Shown: one piece after another, positions 21,000-35,900 of the stretch
Layout: each line of letters begins with the position of its first letter
Numbering within the stretch: position 1 is the first letter of the stretch
From: Hyaloscypha bicolor E
Lineage: Eukaryota > Ascomycota > Leotiomycetes > Helotiales > Hyaloscyphaceae
Direction of reading: 5' to 3'
Length of the DNA: 64,000 bases
Assembly (NCBI RefSeq): GCF_002865645.1
Contig: NW_020194628.1
Coordinates: 930,001 to 994,000, forward strand
Translations under genes and position numbers: made by a program
Notes under the pieces: model-generated
Databases searched by the model: none
What the model was told of the DNA's origin: nothing
The model's input: the letters and a program-made list of their open reading frames with translations, nothing else

Positions 21000-23900
21000 A
21001 AATAGATATTATAGAATTATTATTCAAATTATTATAATTTTCTATTCTATTCTTCTAGGCTTATATCTAATTAACTAGCTTCTTTAGTAGATCTGGCTAT
21101 TATTAATTAGCTAAGTAATAGTTTTATAGCTTATAGAAAGAATATTTTAGATTAGAGACTAAATACTAGTTAAAGTCTTTATTATATCTAACCTAACTAA
21201 TTCTATATAGAAGCTTTTCCCGTTCTATTTTTAATACTAGAATATTCTATACTTTATATTCTTAGTCTATTATTACTTAAATTAGTAGAGGTAGTTCTTT
21301 TTTCTAGCTAGGTAATAGATTATTAGTAGCTTTATATAAATAGTTAAAAGAGAATATATTATAAATTTAATACTTTTAGGTAATTTGACTTTATAAAAGT
21401 TACTAATTTAATATAGAATCGAGTAAAGCCCGACTATTTAGTAGTCTAGCTTATAGCTAGAATATTGTATTCTTTATTTCTTTATTAATATATATATCTT
21501 ATCTTTTACTTTAAAATCTATAAAGTAATATTTAGTATTAATATATTTCTTTATTCTTTTTTATATTTATTCTATATTCTTCTTATTTCTCTTTATAATA
21601 TTCTCTATTTATCTAGTAATTTATTAAGCTTTTATCTTATTTAGTTTATTTTGGAATATAATTATTAGAGTTAACTAGTTAAAAGAAATTTATAAAAGCC
21701 TATTATTAAAAAGTTTATATAGATATATACTAATAGAATTATATAGAAAAATAAGTTAAATATAATTAATTATTAGTAAATATTTATTCTAGTTATTTTA
21801 GTAATATATAATATATAAGTATAATTATTAATTAATATATTAGTTTATAATTTCTATTTATTTATTAATTTATAAGTAATATACTATTAATAACTTTAAC
21901 TTTATATCTAGAATTCTATTAAACTTCTTCTAGAATACTAATATAAATTATAGACTATAATTAGAAATAATAGAGGCTAGAGAATTATAGTAATAATAGA
22001 TAGTTTAAAGATATATCTTTATTATATTTTCTATTATAGTTATTTTATAATAAGATATAAAGATAGCTTACTTACTTAATTAGTTAATTATAATATATAT
22101 AGTATTATAGCCGGATTTTAAATAAAATATTAACTTGAAATCTATTATAATATATTATTATAAGTAGTTCGGAACTAGTAAAGAATAAAATAAACTAGAA
22201 GTCTTATTTCTTGAAATATTTATTTATTTATATAATTAGTAATTATAGATATATTAAGTAATATTATATTATATGTTTTTCTAGTAATACTATAGCTATA
22301 ATAGCTTATATATCTTATTTTTACTAGAATATACTATAGAGACTTAGTTATAAGCCTTATAAATTAAGTCTATATATAACTATTCTTTTAGTATTATAAA
22401 TTATCTATAGTAAAATAGTAATTTCTTTTCTATAGTAAAGTCGGTATTATTCTATTTAGTCTATTTATAGAAGGCTTCTAAAAAGAAGGCTTTATAGTTA
22501 TTTTATAGAATTTATTTAACTCAATTATTTGTTTTATTAAGGTTATTATTATTATTTTAGAAAAAAGAAAGGAAGTTAACTTTAATACTAAGATTCTAAA
22601 ATATCTTTAGATTAATTTAGTTTTAAAAAAGAAAGGCTTTAATATAATATTTCTCTTTTACTTTATTTTACTAGATAATCTTATTATCTTAATATATTAA
22701 AGTATTAGTTTTTATATTCTATTTACTAGATATATATTAGATAATAAAATAATATTTAGCTAAAGCTTTAGTCTATTTAGCTTATTTATTTATAAGCTTC
22801 TTTATTATTATAAAGTATTCTAATAAGTAATAGTTTATATAAATCTGGATTTAATAGATAGTTCTTTAAAGTTCCGAATACTATTAATCTAAAGACTATA
22901 TAATAGCAAGTATTTCTTTATTATATATCTTATAGTTATATTTTATAGGTATTATTATCTTTAAAAAGAATACTATAGAATATTATTTATTATTATATTA
23001 TTAGAAGAAAATACTAGTTTTAATATTATCCGAGATATTAGTCTTAATTATTAATTATTATTCTAGGTTATAATAATAGAATAAAGCTAATAATATAAAA
23101 TAGACTTTAAGTTTCTTAAAAGTATTTTAATAAACCTTATTAAATAAAAAAGAAATATTTATATATATAAGATTTAATAGAGGCTTAATAATTTTATTAT
23201 AATTATAGATAAATCTTTTATGAAAGTTATAGAATTCTAAAAAGGCTTATATTTCTCTTATAATCCGAAAAGCTTTTTAATTCTTTATAACTATAATTTT
23301 TTTAGAATTAACTTTAATATTTTTTATAGAAATAATAAAACCAAGATATTTTATATTTATAATATAAAATTTATATTTCTTAATATTTATTTATAAGCTT
23401 GTATTCTAGAGTTATTAAAGAACTTTCTTTATATAAAGTTTATATTCTAATTTAATATTAGAATAGATAAGAATATTATTTAGATAAGCTATATAAAAAT
23501 TATCTAAGTAATTAAATAGAATATTATTTATATAGTACTAATAAATAGCTAGTTTATTAGTTAATTTAAAGAGTAAAACTTTATATTTATATATTCTATA
23601 ATATATATAAAATATTTTTAATTTCTTTAATTCGGGATTTATATAAATTTAATAAAAAGCCTAATAAATATTAAGCTTTATAAAGATTTTAGCTCTACTA
23701 ATTCTAGCTAAAGTTTTATTAATAAAAGAAAAAAAGTAATAGTTCTTATAAGTAATTTAGTTAAGCTTCTAATAGTTAATATAGAACTATAAGTTTCTAT
23801 TAGACTTTCTTATAAAAAGAATAGAAGCTATAAATAGTAATTAACTAGAAGTAATAAAATTTTTATTAAGATTTTCCAGGAAATATTTCTTTATAGCCTC

Positions 23901-26450
23901 TAATTCGGCTATTATTATCTTATATAAAGAATTATATTTCAGGTATTTCTTTATTTCTTTTTCTAATTATATCTTATAATTATATAACTAATAAGAAAAT
24001 AGAATATTAGAGGCTTTTTTAGAAAAGATATTATTGAATTTAGTATATTATTCGGGAATAATAGAGTTTTTAATATTAGCTTTTAGAAAAAGCTTTTTTT
24101 ATTATTTAAGAAAGCTATTAATCTTATAAAAACTTATAGTAAAAGCTTTATTCTCGAATTATTAGAGATTATAATATATATTTATAAAGCTAATACTAGT
24201 AATCTTAATAATAAAAGCTTCTACTAGCTTTTTTTTCTATATATAGTCTTTTCTAATATAGGATATTTATAGAATAAATAATACTAGCTAGAGAATTTTT
24301 TATTTAGTAATAACTATCTTAAATATCTTACTTATAGAAGTATTTAATTTTTAGCTTCTATAGAATAAAAGTAACTAGTACTAGCTTAAGCTCTTTATTT
24401 GAATTTAATTCGGAATTAATAAAATTATATTTAGAGGTAATATTATTAGTAAAGCTAGTATATAAAAAAGAGTTAGTAATAAAGATATTTTTTATATTAT
24501 AGTTTTTAATAAAAGCTTGTTTTCTAATAGCTTATTATTAGTTCTTCTTATTAAATATATAGTTTCTGGCTTTAATATCTATTTAATAATTAGAATAAGA
24601 GATATATTTCAAAGTAGGAAATAAAGTCTTTCGAGATATAAAAATCTCTTATATAACTAAAAATAATAGAGAAAAAAGCTCGGGCTATATTAAATATTAG
24701 TTTCGGATATTAAGAAATAGATCAAAGTATTCTAGTTACTTATAGTTAAAAATAAAATTATAAGATCTAAGCTTAAGAATTAATAAAAGAATATTATACT
24801 ATTATTTCTAATTAATAATAAGATATATTCTTAAGAAATAGATAATACAGGTTTCTAGCTTATTATTATATCTCTTAATACTAATAGGCTTAAATAAATA
24901 CTAGAACTTGAGATTAAAAAAAGTAATAATATTTATAATAAAGAAAATATTAATAAATACAAAATTATTTATTCTAAAGTTAGTAAAAGAAAAGATATTA
25001 ATCAAATATTTATTATAAGATAAGTTATAAAATATAATTAAATATAATTCTTTTATTAACTAGTTTAGGTTAATCTCTATAAAATTAACCTTAAGTTTAC
25101 CTAAAAAGAAATCTTTTTCTAAATATTCTTATTTCCCGGTATATTATTTATATTAGTCTTTATAAGCTTATTATTCTTTTCTAGTTTCTTAATATTAGTA
25201 ATATACTTTAGTACTAGATAGTTATAGGCTATATAACTAGTTTAAGAATAGTTAAAGTAGATTAAAATTAAAGCAAAAGTACTTTTTCTCTTAATAGCTA
25301 GCTTACTAATAATTAGAAGTATTCGGGTTAGTATAAAAGTATAAGAAGTTATTATATAAAGCTTGGAAATAGTAAATATAAAGATATTAAAAGTAGTAGA
25401 AGTTAGAAGAATAATAGTAACTCGAGCTTTAATATATTCTTTAAAGCTTTTATAGGTCTATAATATTTTTATTTTAGAATTAACTAATAAGGCTATATAA
25501 TATAGATTATAAAATATATAAATAAAGTAGTATTAGCTTATAAGTTATTCTTAAAAAGAAAGTATTAGCTTATTATATAGCTTATTAAAATAATTTTATA
25601 AATAGATCTAAGTTTTATTTATTAAGTCAATAAACTTGGTTTTGAATTTATAAAAGGTCTAAATTTCATTTATTTATAACGTTTTATATTTATATCTAGC
25701 TTTATATATATAATAAGAATTAATAAGATATTTACTAAAATAATTAATTATTTCTATAGTTATCTTAAAAGAATTAATAGTATTAGATTTATATTAAATA
25801 TATAAATAATATTAGATATTACTTTCTATATAATTAAAAATATAATATATATAGACATTTTTATTTATATAGTAATCTATATTAACTTCGAATTTACTAA
25901 TAATCTGAATTTATTAATAATTATAGGTTAGGTTTTTACTATTACTAAGCTTTAAGAAATCCGGAACTTTTATAAAATAGAACTTACTATATTTAGAAAC
26001 TTCTTTAGCTAAATATATTTATTTAATAAAAGAAACTAAGAAGTTAAATACTATATTATAGTATTTAAATTAGAAGTAAATATTACTTAAAGTATAATTT
26101 CTATTAATAAAACGTTTTTAGGAAAGCTTTTCTATATTAAGTAAATAAGCTAAACTAGTAGCTAAGCTATTTAGAGTTATATAATCGATCTAAATATTTA
26201 TCTGAATTTTAATTTAAGTTTATTATAATATAAATATATTAGAATAGATACTAGATAGAATAAATAATTTTCTTGAAATAAAAGGTTCTATTCTAGAGGT
26301 ATTCTTAATACTAGAAGTAAGAGATAGAATTACGGAATATAAATAAAAACCTTTAGAAAAGCTATTAGTATAAGAGGCTATATTAAAGGTATTAGATATA
26401 TATAATTTATATATAAGAAGTTATTCTTTAAAAGTAAATAATTGTTTTAA
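21000..26450 (-). pseudogene. Degenerate gag-pol of gypsy 20646-26815
   Basis: The clearest landmark is the reverse-transcriptase active site, AYLDD changed to AYLNN, near 23470-23490. Flanking sequence reads LDNFYIAY upstream on the minus strand, as in gypsy RT. Other domains were not placed individually. Stops from CAA, CAG and CGA conversion are dense, so no protein can be made. Confidence 0.75.
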
Positions 26451-26499
26451 GAGAAATATTCTAGAGCCTTTTTAGATAGAAAAAATAAGCTTAGTTTAA

Positions 26500-26815
26500 T
26501 ATTATAGATTTATAAAGAAAGCCTATAAATAAGGCACTTATAGAAGAATTATTTATTAAAAAAACTAAGCTAAAAAAAAAAAGTCTCGAACTAAGGTTCC
26601 TTAAGTATTTATAATTCTTTGCTTATAGCTTGGCCTAATAGAGCTTAATATCTTAAATTTTCTAGAATATAGTATCTTTTAGCTTTATTATATATAATTA
26701 TTATATAACTTCAGATACTAGATATTAGATATTAGGCTCAGATATTAAATACTAAATATTAGATTCAGATATTAAATACTAGATATTAGATTAGATAAAA
26801 TATAAAATTATAACA
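26500..26815 (-). repeat. 5' LTR of gypsy 20646-26815
   Basis: 316 bp, partner of 20646-20964, with mostly transition differences. It keeps an unconverted terminal CA, which defines the LTR end. Confidence 0.85.
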
Positions 26816-26820
26816 AGTTT

Positions 26821-29800
26821 CTTTTAATTTCTTTATTATTTAATAATACTACTAACTATATATAAAATAAGAACTACTTTAATTAGTAATTAAATATATA
26901 TATATAAAAGATATTTATATAATACTATATTTATTTAAATAATATAAGGTATTTATAATAGAAATAAAAGCTAAATTTATAAATAATATTATATTATAAT
27001 AGTAGTAATAATTTATAAAGCTAGTTTAGTTAAGTTTTTTGAAGCTTTTTAGGATTTCTTTATTTTCTTTAGTTATATAAAAGTAATATAAATAACTATT
27101 ATTATTATATTAATTATTTAAAATAATTTCTTTTATAACTTTATTTTTTAAAATAATAGAAAATTAGTTAGATATTTTCCTATAACTATTATAATTAAAA
27201 TAAATACTATATTTTATTAGATTTATTTATATTAGAAATAATTTATAACTAGATATTATTTAAATATCTTAGTAAACTTTACTTTAGGCTTAATATTTTT
27301 TAGTTATTAGAATTATATCTAAATTAACTAGATCCGAAATAAATAGTTTATAAACTAGTAGTTATTTAAGGAAAGGCTTTTTTTTCCCTCGAAATTCTCT
27401 TTTTTTAGCTAGAAATTTATATCTAGATTTCTAATAATTAATTAGTTAGATTTATAGTTATTAGAGTTCTAATAAAAACAAAAAAATATATAATTTATTT
27501 AAAGCTTTTTTTTTTAGCTTTTATAAATATATTAATTAAATACTTCTTAACTTTTCTTTTTAGATTTTAGCTAGTTAAAATATATTACTTACTAAGATTT
27601 CTAAAAATCTAGAAGTTACTTATAATATATTTAAATAAATAAATAATAAAAAATATATATTTAGATAAATTTAGAAAGCTAAATAGAATTAATTATTTAA
27701 ATATAAAAGAAAAAGAAAATACTAATTTATTAAAAAAAAGCTATCTAAAATAATACTAATTACTAATAAACTAGTATACTAATATAACTTAATAGTTTAT
27801 TATTAAATACCTTTATATATATATTAATTATTATTTTAAAAGAATTATAAAAATATATTTATATAAAAACCTAATATATAGAATATTTATTAATAATTAA
27901 ATATATCTAAATAAGAAATAATTTATTAATAATTCAGAAAATATAATATATTTAAATAAAGAATTAATTTCCTTTTATAATTTATTACTAGTTTTTTTTA
28001 ATTATTTAGATTAATTCGAGTTCTTTTCTAATTCTTATTTATATTTGCTTTTTATATTATATAATAAATTATTATATTATCGGATTTATATTTATTATTA
28101 TTAAATTTATTAATTTAATTATAGTTTTTCTTTTCCTATAATTAAATCTCGAAATCTTCTATATTTATATTATTTTCTTTAATAAATAATTAGTTATTTA
28201 TATATTTAAAAGCTTTTATATATATTATTAATATTAGATTAGGAAATAGCTTTATAATTTTCTATTATAAAACTTAGCTATTAGTTTTATAATTATTAAT
28301 TTCTATATATTTATTAAAATATCGGATTAGTTTTACTTATATTATATTATTAATAAAACAAAAAGCTATAATACTAATTATTTATAAAATTTAAAGAAAA
28401 CTAAAATATAAAATATAAAATAGCTATTTTATATTCTATATAATATAAAGGCTATACTAAAAATAGAACTATAATTTCTATTTCTTAGGTTTTAAATAGT
28501 TCTATTCTTATAAGTACTTTTATATATTTTTTAATAAATTTTATTTTCTAAACTAATTCTATTTTTATATTTTTATATTATAAATAATATCTTATTATTA
28601 GATATAATCTAAATAAATTATACTAATATAACCTTAAAGCTTTTTTAGATAAATAATTACTAGACTATTATATTAAAGTTCTAGATATTATTAACTAAAA
28701 ATATAAGGTAAATAAATAAAAAGTAATTAAAAAGATATAATATAATAATAGTATTATATTAGTATTTTTAATTTCTATTAAAAATATTTTATATAATATT
28801 AATTAAATTAAGTAGGAAAAAAGATAACTAAAAGTATTAATAAATAATAGAAAAGTAAAATAGACTAATTTATAGACTAATAAACTAGTTAAAATAATAG
28901 CTAAATAAATAGACTAGATATTTTATATTAATAAAATATAACTAAACTAGTAATAAAATAATAAAAATAATAATTAATTTTATAACTATTTCTATAAAAA
29001 GATATATATCTAGTTAATAAATACTAGCTAGAAATACTATTCTAATAATTAATATAATAATAATTAATCCGGTAATAATAATTAAAGTAATATTAATTAG
29101 AATAATAGTAAAAATAAAGAAGCTAATAATACTTTTATTAGTAATAATAGCTAAATAAAAATATTCTATTATTATTTAAATATAAAATAATTACTAGAGT
29201 TAGATATTAAAGACTTTTATTTTCTAGATAATAAACCTTTATAAAAGTTTAATAATATATTTTTTTAAAGCTTATATAATAATAAAATAATATCTAGTTT
29301 AATAAATAATAAAAAAGATTTATTTATATCTTTTAATATAAGAATATAATTATAAACTTTTATAACTTTTCTAGTAATCTAGAAATATAATATTAATTAT
29401 TTAATAATTTCGGATTTTAAAATTCTCTTTTAATTAATAAAGTCTAGTATTAATTATCTAATTATACTAAGAAATATATATATGATTTGCGGGCTATTTA
29501 TATTAAAAATAATATAGTAATATATATTTTATTTATAAATATAAAACTAGATAATCTAATAAAGGAAATAGTTATATTTATATTTTAGTATTCGAAATAA
29601 ATAAATTCATATAATAATAATACTAGAAAATATTCTAGCTTTATTTTTACTAAATTATATTATAAGATTATATTAGAAATTATTATTTAAATAAAGAGAA
29701 ATATAATATTTTATAAGCTATTTTTAATTATATTCCGGAGTTTAAATAACTAATTATAATTATTACTAAAAGTATCTATAAGAAATAAGCTAAATACTTT

Positions 29801-31607
29801 AAGCTTTTAATTAATATTATATTTTTTCTTTCTTTTTTTATAGCTACTAACTATTTTCTAGAGCTATATAAAACTTCTATAGCTTTTTTTTCTTAATATA
29901 TTTCTAATATTAATTATAAATATATTATTTCGAATTAAGTTATTATTTCTAATATTTTCTTTAATAAAGAAAGTTATATTATTAAAGAATATTTAGAAAG
30001 CTACTAATAATAGTATAAAATTAGGAAAATATAACTTTATTTATAAACCGGCTAATTTTATTAATTATTATAATCTTATAATTTAAGAAAATAAAGCTAT
30101 ATTATTAGAAAATATATATATATATATTAAATAGAATTAAATATATTTTAATAAAAAGAAATTAATAAATATAATAATTTTAATATAATTATATTATTAG
30201 AATAAAATCCGACTATTATTACTTATTAGAGTTATATTATAATAAGAAAGCAAGAAATTATTTATAACTTCTATAAAGCTTTCTTTAGATTAATATTAAT
30301 AATATATAAATATATCTTTTTGGTTTTTATAAGAAATATTAAATAATTACTAATAATTTCAAATTATATTTTTATATTATAGTTTTTTCTAATATATCTT
30401 TTAAAAGATATAAATATTCTTAATAATATTAGTAATACTTTATAAGAAAAAATAGATATTCTAGATATAAACTAGAGCTTAATTAATAATATTATAAATA
30501 TATCTATAGCTAGTTAGTATTATTAGAAAACCGGTTTTTAGAATAAAAAGAATAATATTTCTAGAAAATAGAATATAAATCAGAAAGAATCTAGAATTAA
30601 ATCTATAAAAGAAGCTAATAAGATATATTATAGATTAAATAAATTAATTATATTTCCGATTTATTTATTTATATTAGTAAATATAAGCTAATTTATAAAG
30701 AATTTTATAGAAACTTAATAATATTTTATTTCTTTATTTTTTTTATTTTCTAGAACTAGTTTTAGTTTATTTATTTCGGATAATAATAAAGATTTTAATT
30801 TGAATTAATTATAAAATACTAGAAAAAATAAGAATATATTTATTATAGTATTTCTAATTATAGTTAACTAGTTAATCTTTAGTTATAATTAACTAGCTTA
30901 TAAAGTAAATCTAGTATAAAGAGAAACTAGCTATAGTAAAAGCTAAGAAAACTAAATTAGAAGCTAAAGTTAAGAAAGAAAAGAGATTTATATAAAAGAA
31001 TAATTAAATTATATTAGTTTTTTATTTTTTATTCTTATTATATTAATAAACTAGAACTTAATTATTATTAAGTCTTATATTTTAAGATAGTTATCTAAAT
31101 ATGTTATTTAATAATAGTTCTCTAATTTTATAAGATATTATATATTTATTTATTATATCTAATTTATTTTAAGTATTTCTTAGAAATCTTTTATATGTTT
31201 TTTTTTAAATATAATATAAAAATTCAAACTTATATAATCCAGAATTTTTAATTTATCTTAAGTCTAAATATTAAAATCTATTATAATATTTATTTATAAT
31301 ATCTAATTTCTAAAAAAGATATATTTTTCGTTTTTACTATAATATTAGTCTTTAAGTTATTAAGAAATTATTAGCTAGTATCTATTACTTTTATTTATAA
31401 TTACTTATTTTCTTTTTTTAAGAATAATAGCCTTTTTAGCTAATACTTTATTCTTAATTAGCTAGCTTATTTAAATACTAAATATATTTATAACTTATAG
31501 TTTTAAAAGTAATATATTTAATAGCTAAGATTTTAAGCTTATAGCTAAATAAAAATATATTAATATATAAGTAAGAACTTTATTATTACTTATATATTAT
31601 TATTATT
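26821..31607. other. Unassigned RIP-degraded repeat DNA
   Basis: Highly A/T DNA with scattered C/G remnants. Stretches such as 29800-30420 and 30880-30990 (Lys/Glu-rich when read on plus) suggest old transposon coding sequence, but I could not tie them to a family and found no LTR pair or terminal inverted repeat. No cellular gene was seen. Confidence 0.35.
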
Positions 31608-31612
31608 ATTAT

Positions 31613-31784
31613 TATAATAAGAATTACTAAATTAGAGCTAATATAATTACTTTATTTAGTTAGAATTTATATATTTATTTCCTAAAGTTTTATATTTTAT
31701 TTAAACTCTTTTTTAGCTAGTTTAATTTATTTTTTTATTATTTAATATAATTTCTTATTCTATAATTTTTATATATATTAGTTA
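31613..31784 (+). repeat. 5' LTR of the nested copia host
   Basis: 172 bp, starts TATAATAAG, ends TTAGTTA. Same length as its partner 21 kb away and differing from it essentially by transitions. Confidence 0.8.
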
Positions 31785-32698
31785 TAAGCCCGGTTTTATA
31801 CTAATAAGCTTTCTAATTAGTATATTATAGAAAGTATTTAAAGCTTATTTAATTTATTTTTAAAAAAATTATATTTTAGTTTCTATTTCTATTATTAACT
31901 AATTAATAGAAACTATTTCTATAGTTTCTATAATTTCTAAAGCTTAATTATAATTATATTAAAAGCTATAGTAAAAATTATTATTCTAAAAAACTATAAT
32001 TTCTAAATAGACTAGTTTAATACTTTTTATAAAATAGCTAGTAATAAAAATATCTAAAATAAGATTAATTTATTTAATAATAAAGTAATTAAAATAAATA
32101 TAGTAGCTCTTTCTAGGCCTTTTCCTATAATTAATAAGCTTATACTAAAGGAAATAGAGAATTACTATACTAGATACTAAATTAATATAGAAAATTAGAA
32201 TAAAGATATTTAATCTATAATTAAAAAAGAATTAAAACTAGTATTTCTATAGTTTATAATATTCGGAAATATTAGAAATTACTATTTAATACTTTTATAA
32301 AACTATTAGATAAATAAACTAGTATATTACTATATAATTAGATAATAGCTTTATTAAATAGTTAATATAGAAATTCTTATAAATTTTACTTTAGAACTTA
32401 AAGAAAATAAATAGAACTCTATTTATAAAATTCTTGAAATATTATTAATAAAATATAGTTTTATAAATATAATATAAATTACTATTATTTAGAAAATATA
32501 TAGCTTAGTCTTATTATAAAAATAAAAAAAAAGAATAAGTTTAAAATACTAGTTTATTAATTAGAAAAGTATATTTAATTATATTAGAACTTTTAAAATT
32601 ACTAAAATTAAAAATATTCTAGTAATAATTAAATTCTTAATAACTTTCTAGTAAAAACTTATATTAATCTAAATAATAGAATAGTTTAGTAATCTATA

Positions 32699-32903
32699 TA
32701 TAATAGCAGGATTAATATAATAGTCGAAGGCTTAAAGTTCAAAGAATCTTATATATTGGAAAATACTAAGCTATAGAATAAAGTAGAGAGGATATCTTGA
32801 CCTTTAGTATTATTCCGTCTAAGTAATTCCAGCTTAGCTTCGTTTTATACCTATTTCCGATATCTTGTCCTTAGTAGATTATACCCTTATACCAGCTATT
32901 ATA
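32699..32903 (-). repeat. 3' LTR of gypsy 32699-40605
   Basis: 205 bp with a 9-bp perfect inverted end (TATAATAGC/GCTATTATA). Confidence 0.92.
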
Positions 32904-32999
32904 TTACCTCCCCCCTAAAGAGAAGTCTAAATGCCCTTATTTAGGGGATTATTTAGCCGTAATATAGAAAAGAAAAAAGAGAAAACAATGGCTATTAAT

Positions 33000-35900
33000 C
33001 CTATTCTGTCTAATCCCTATAGCTTACTTATAATCGAAATATGGTTTTGACTCCGCCAGAATAACCCAGTTCCTAGTATGTTCCGGCCAGTCCTCAGTAT
33101 TTATTACTTGTATTATGCCTGTACCCATATTAATAATATAGTTTGGGAATACTATATAGGCTATAGCCAATATTAGAACTATTATTATCGGGCGGTCTTT
33201 GAATAGGAATAGCAAATTAAGTCTATTCGTTAATACAGGCTTTAATATAGTAGCTTGCTTGCCTTTTTTCTTGGCTAGGATAGTAATATTTGACTTTATT
33301 ATACCGTTTCTAAGCTACTTAATTAACTTCTGGGCCTTCTCGAGCTTAATATATATATTCTCAAGTTATTCTTCTATAATAGAGATTTGTTTATTAAGGG
33401 CGGCTACTTGAGCTATTTTATTATCAAATTCCCGGGCCTTGAGCTATATAATCTTGGTCTTATAGGAGCTTCTAAGGGGTTTTCCGACTTCCTAAACGGT
33501 ATTATATACTAATTCGTTAATATCTATAGGATATTACTCCTTTAATTCGGTATTTAGAATTATTTTCCAGCTTTTGGTTTTAGACTAGTACTTTATATAA
33601 TAACTAGTACTTGGTACTATATATCTTCTAGTTATAATAGGTATCTTAATACTGGTTTGGCTACCTTTATTATGGTCGGAGTCTTCTTTATTACTAGAAA
33701 TCTTTTCGTCCTTAGTCTTTTTACTATCGGAATCCTTATTATTATCTAATACCTTATATTTCTTAGATAAGCTAGCCTTACTCTTTTTGACCTTCTTGGT
33801 ATTTGGCTCCGTAAGGTTAATAAGGAAGCCCTTATTAGTACTATCTATTCCGCCTATTAGACTATTAGGCTTATTATTACTAGTAACCAAAATCTCTATT
33901 TTATTATTCTTAGAACTTTCTATTAAGATATTCTCTATAGTAATTTCAGGTATATTCTCAAGAGCGGTATGGGTTATATTCTGTATATTAACCTATTCTT
34001 AGGTAAGGAAGTTACCATTTTTGTCTATAAAGGTAGTTTGGCCAGTAGTTATATTAATAATAGTAGTAGCTACCAAATTTGAGATATTGCTACTATTACT
34101 CAAGTTATCCAGGATCTGGTAAGTAGCCTTATTTGGTCCGGCTACAAATAATATATTACCGGAATTTCTTATCTATTTTATCTTTATTAATAGTTCTATT
34201 AAGGCAGTAATAGTAGTATAAATAGTTAAGGTTATAAAGGTTAAAATGGTTAAGAAGGTTTCCCTCGATTTTTAATAATATTTCGAACTAATATAGGCGA
34301 GTATTTACTTTTGGCTTAGCTTTAAGAATTTACTTTTTTTTTTTTTGTAATTTGTCTAGATAGTAAAGTATAATCTAGTATAATAAAGGAAGGTATTTTG
34401 CCTAGATTTTTGGAAAAGAGAGTAGATACTAATATAGTAGAATAAAGGAAATATACTAGGGTTTAGATAAAACCCGGGAAATATCTAGATTTTTCTTTTC
34501 CTCCTCTAGTTATAGAGGCCTTATTATCGAGGTTTATTATTATCTGGGTAGTCTTTATTAAACTTATCTTCTTTAGTATATCGAATTTATTCGTTTAGCC
34601 GGATAGGAAATCCCGCTTTACTAGAGTTCTATTTATAGAATTTATATAGTTTAAGTACTAAATTCTTGAAGTTTAATATAAGATACTATTTATTATCTAT
34701 ATTCTATTTCTTCTATTTAACTTTATAGTAAAGCTTACTATAAAGTACTTTGGAAGAAAGAATCTTTTCGACTTCCCATTCGAGTTTACTATTAACTTTA
34801 GTAGAACCAGGCTCTTTATTAGTTTAGCCGGGTAATAGATTAGTAGGATCCTTATGGAATCTATTTATATAGAAAATTAGCCAAATCTTATATAATAGGG
34901 AAAGGTCTAATTAATATAAATAGCCGACTATTTTATTAATCTTAAATGGTCCTATAAGGGAGTAGTCTAACTTATTAGATAGATAGTCCGTTTTCTATAT
35001 CTTTTTAATTATATAAACTATATCTCCTGGACCGAAATCTGGTTCTTATTATTTCTTATTAGCTTGCTTGGCTTAATACTCCTGAGCTACTACTATATAT
35101 TCTCGGGTATAATTAATAGTAGTATTAATCCTCTTAGTCTACTATTATACTTCTTCCTGATTAAGTTTCTCTTTTGGTATTTTGAACTTTATTATTAGTA
35201 GTATCTAGTTAAAGCTTAGCCTGGATTTATATCTATAGTTAACTATTAAGGGAGATAAGCCGGTTGATTTATATAGGCAGGCGGTACCTATAGTATTAAA
35301 TACCGGGAGTAAATCTATCTAATTATCCTGGAAATAATTAATAAAGGAGTAAAGTCGGGTATTAATAATCTGGTTAATAATTTCTATTTATTTATTAGTT
35401 TGAGTATATTCTATAGTCGAGAGCTTTAGCTTGGTTCTGGTTAATCTTAATAGTTTATTTATAAAGTCTGAAATAAACTGGAGTCCTTGGTTACTTATAA
35501 TAGTAAGGGGAGAACCTCGGAATTACTAGATATAGTAGTAAAACAGGCCGGTAGTAGTTCTAGCTATAGTATTCTTGGTTATTAGTAGGCTTATATATTA
35601 TTTAAATAATCTATTAACTATAATAAATATATTATTATATCCCTTATTTATAGAGCCGGGAGTATGGAAGTCTATAGACAAATCGTCTTATATCCTCAGG
35701 GGAACCGGTAATAGATATAATAGGTCTGGCGTTTTATCTCTTGGCTTATAAGACTTTTGATATTCGTAGCAGTTTGCTATAAAGTAGTTAATATCTACCG
35801 AGAAGATAGGCTACTAATAGAGTTTCCGAGCTAGGATTTTTGTCTTGTTTTAACCGGGGTAAGTAGTAGTTATTATACTATGGATTTATTACAGGAATCT

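Larger units (their letters stand above)
20641..26820 (-). mobile_element. Full-length gypsy (Ty3-like) retrotransposon, RIP-degraded
   Basis: LTRs at 20646-20964 (319 bp) and 26500-26815 (316 bp) start TATTACAG/TATTATAG and end GTAATA/TAACA, RIP forms of TGTTAC...GTAACA. AGTTT flanks both outer ends (20641-20645, 26816-26820). Total 6,170 bp. Orientation is minus: the reverse-transcriptase motif reads AYLNNILIYS on the minus strand near 23490-23460 (family: AYLDDILIYS), and a purine-rich tract (CTAAAGAAAGAAG) sits against the inner edge of the left LTR, making that the 3' LTR. Confidence 0.88.

Noticed and set aside
33024..34002. Short open frames at 33024-33215, 33199-33411, 33585-33890 and 33787-34002 as separate genes
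   Set aside because: They lie inside the gypsy 32699-40605 downstream of its integrase; the minus-strand ones fit remnants of the pol tail and the plus-strand ones are antisense.
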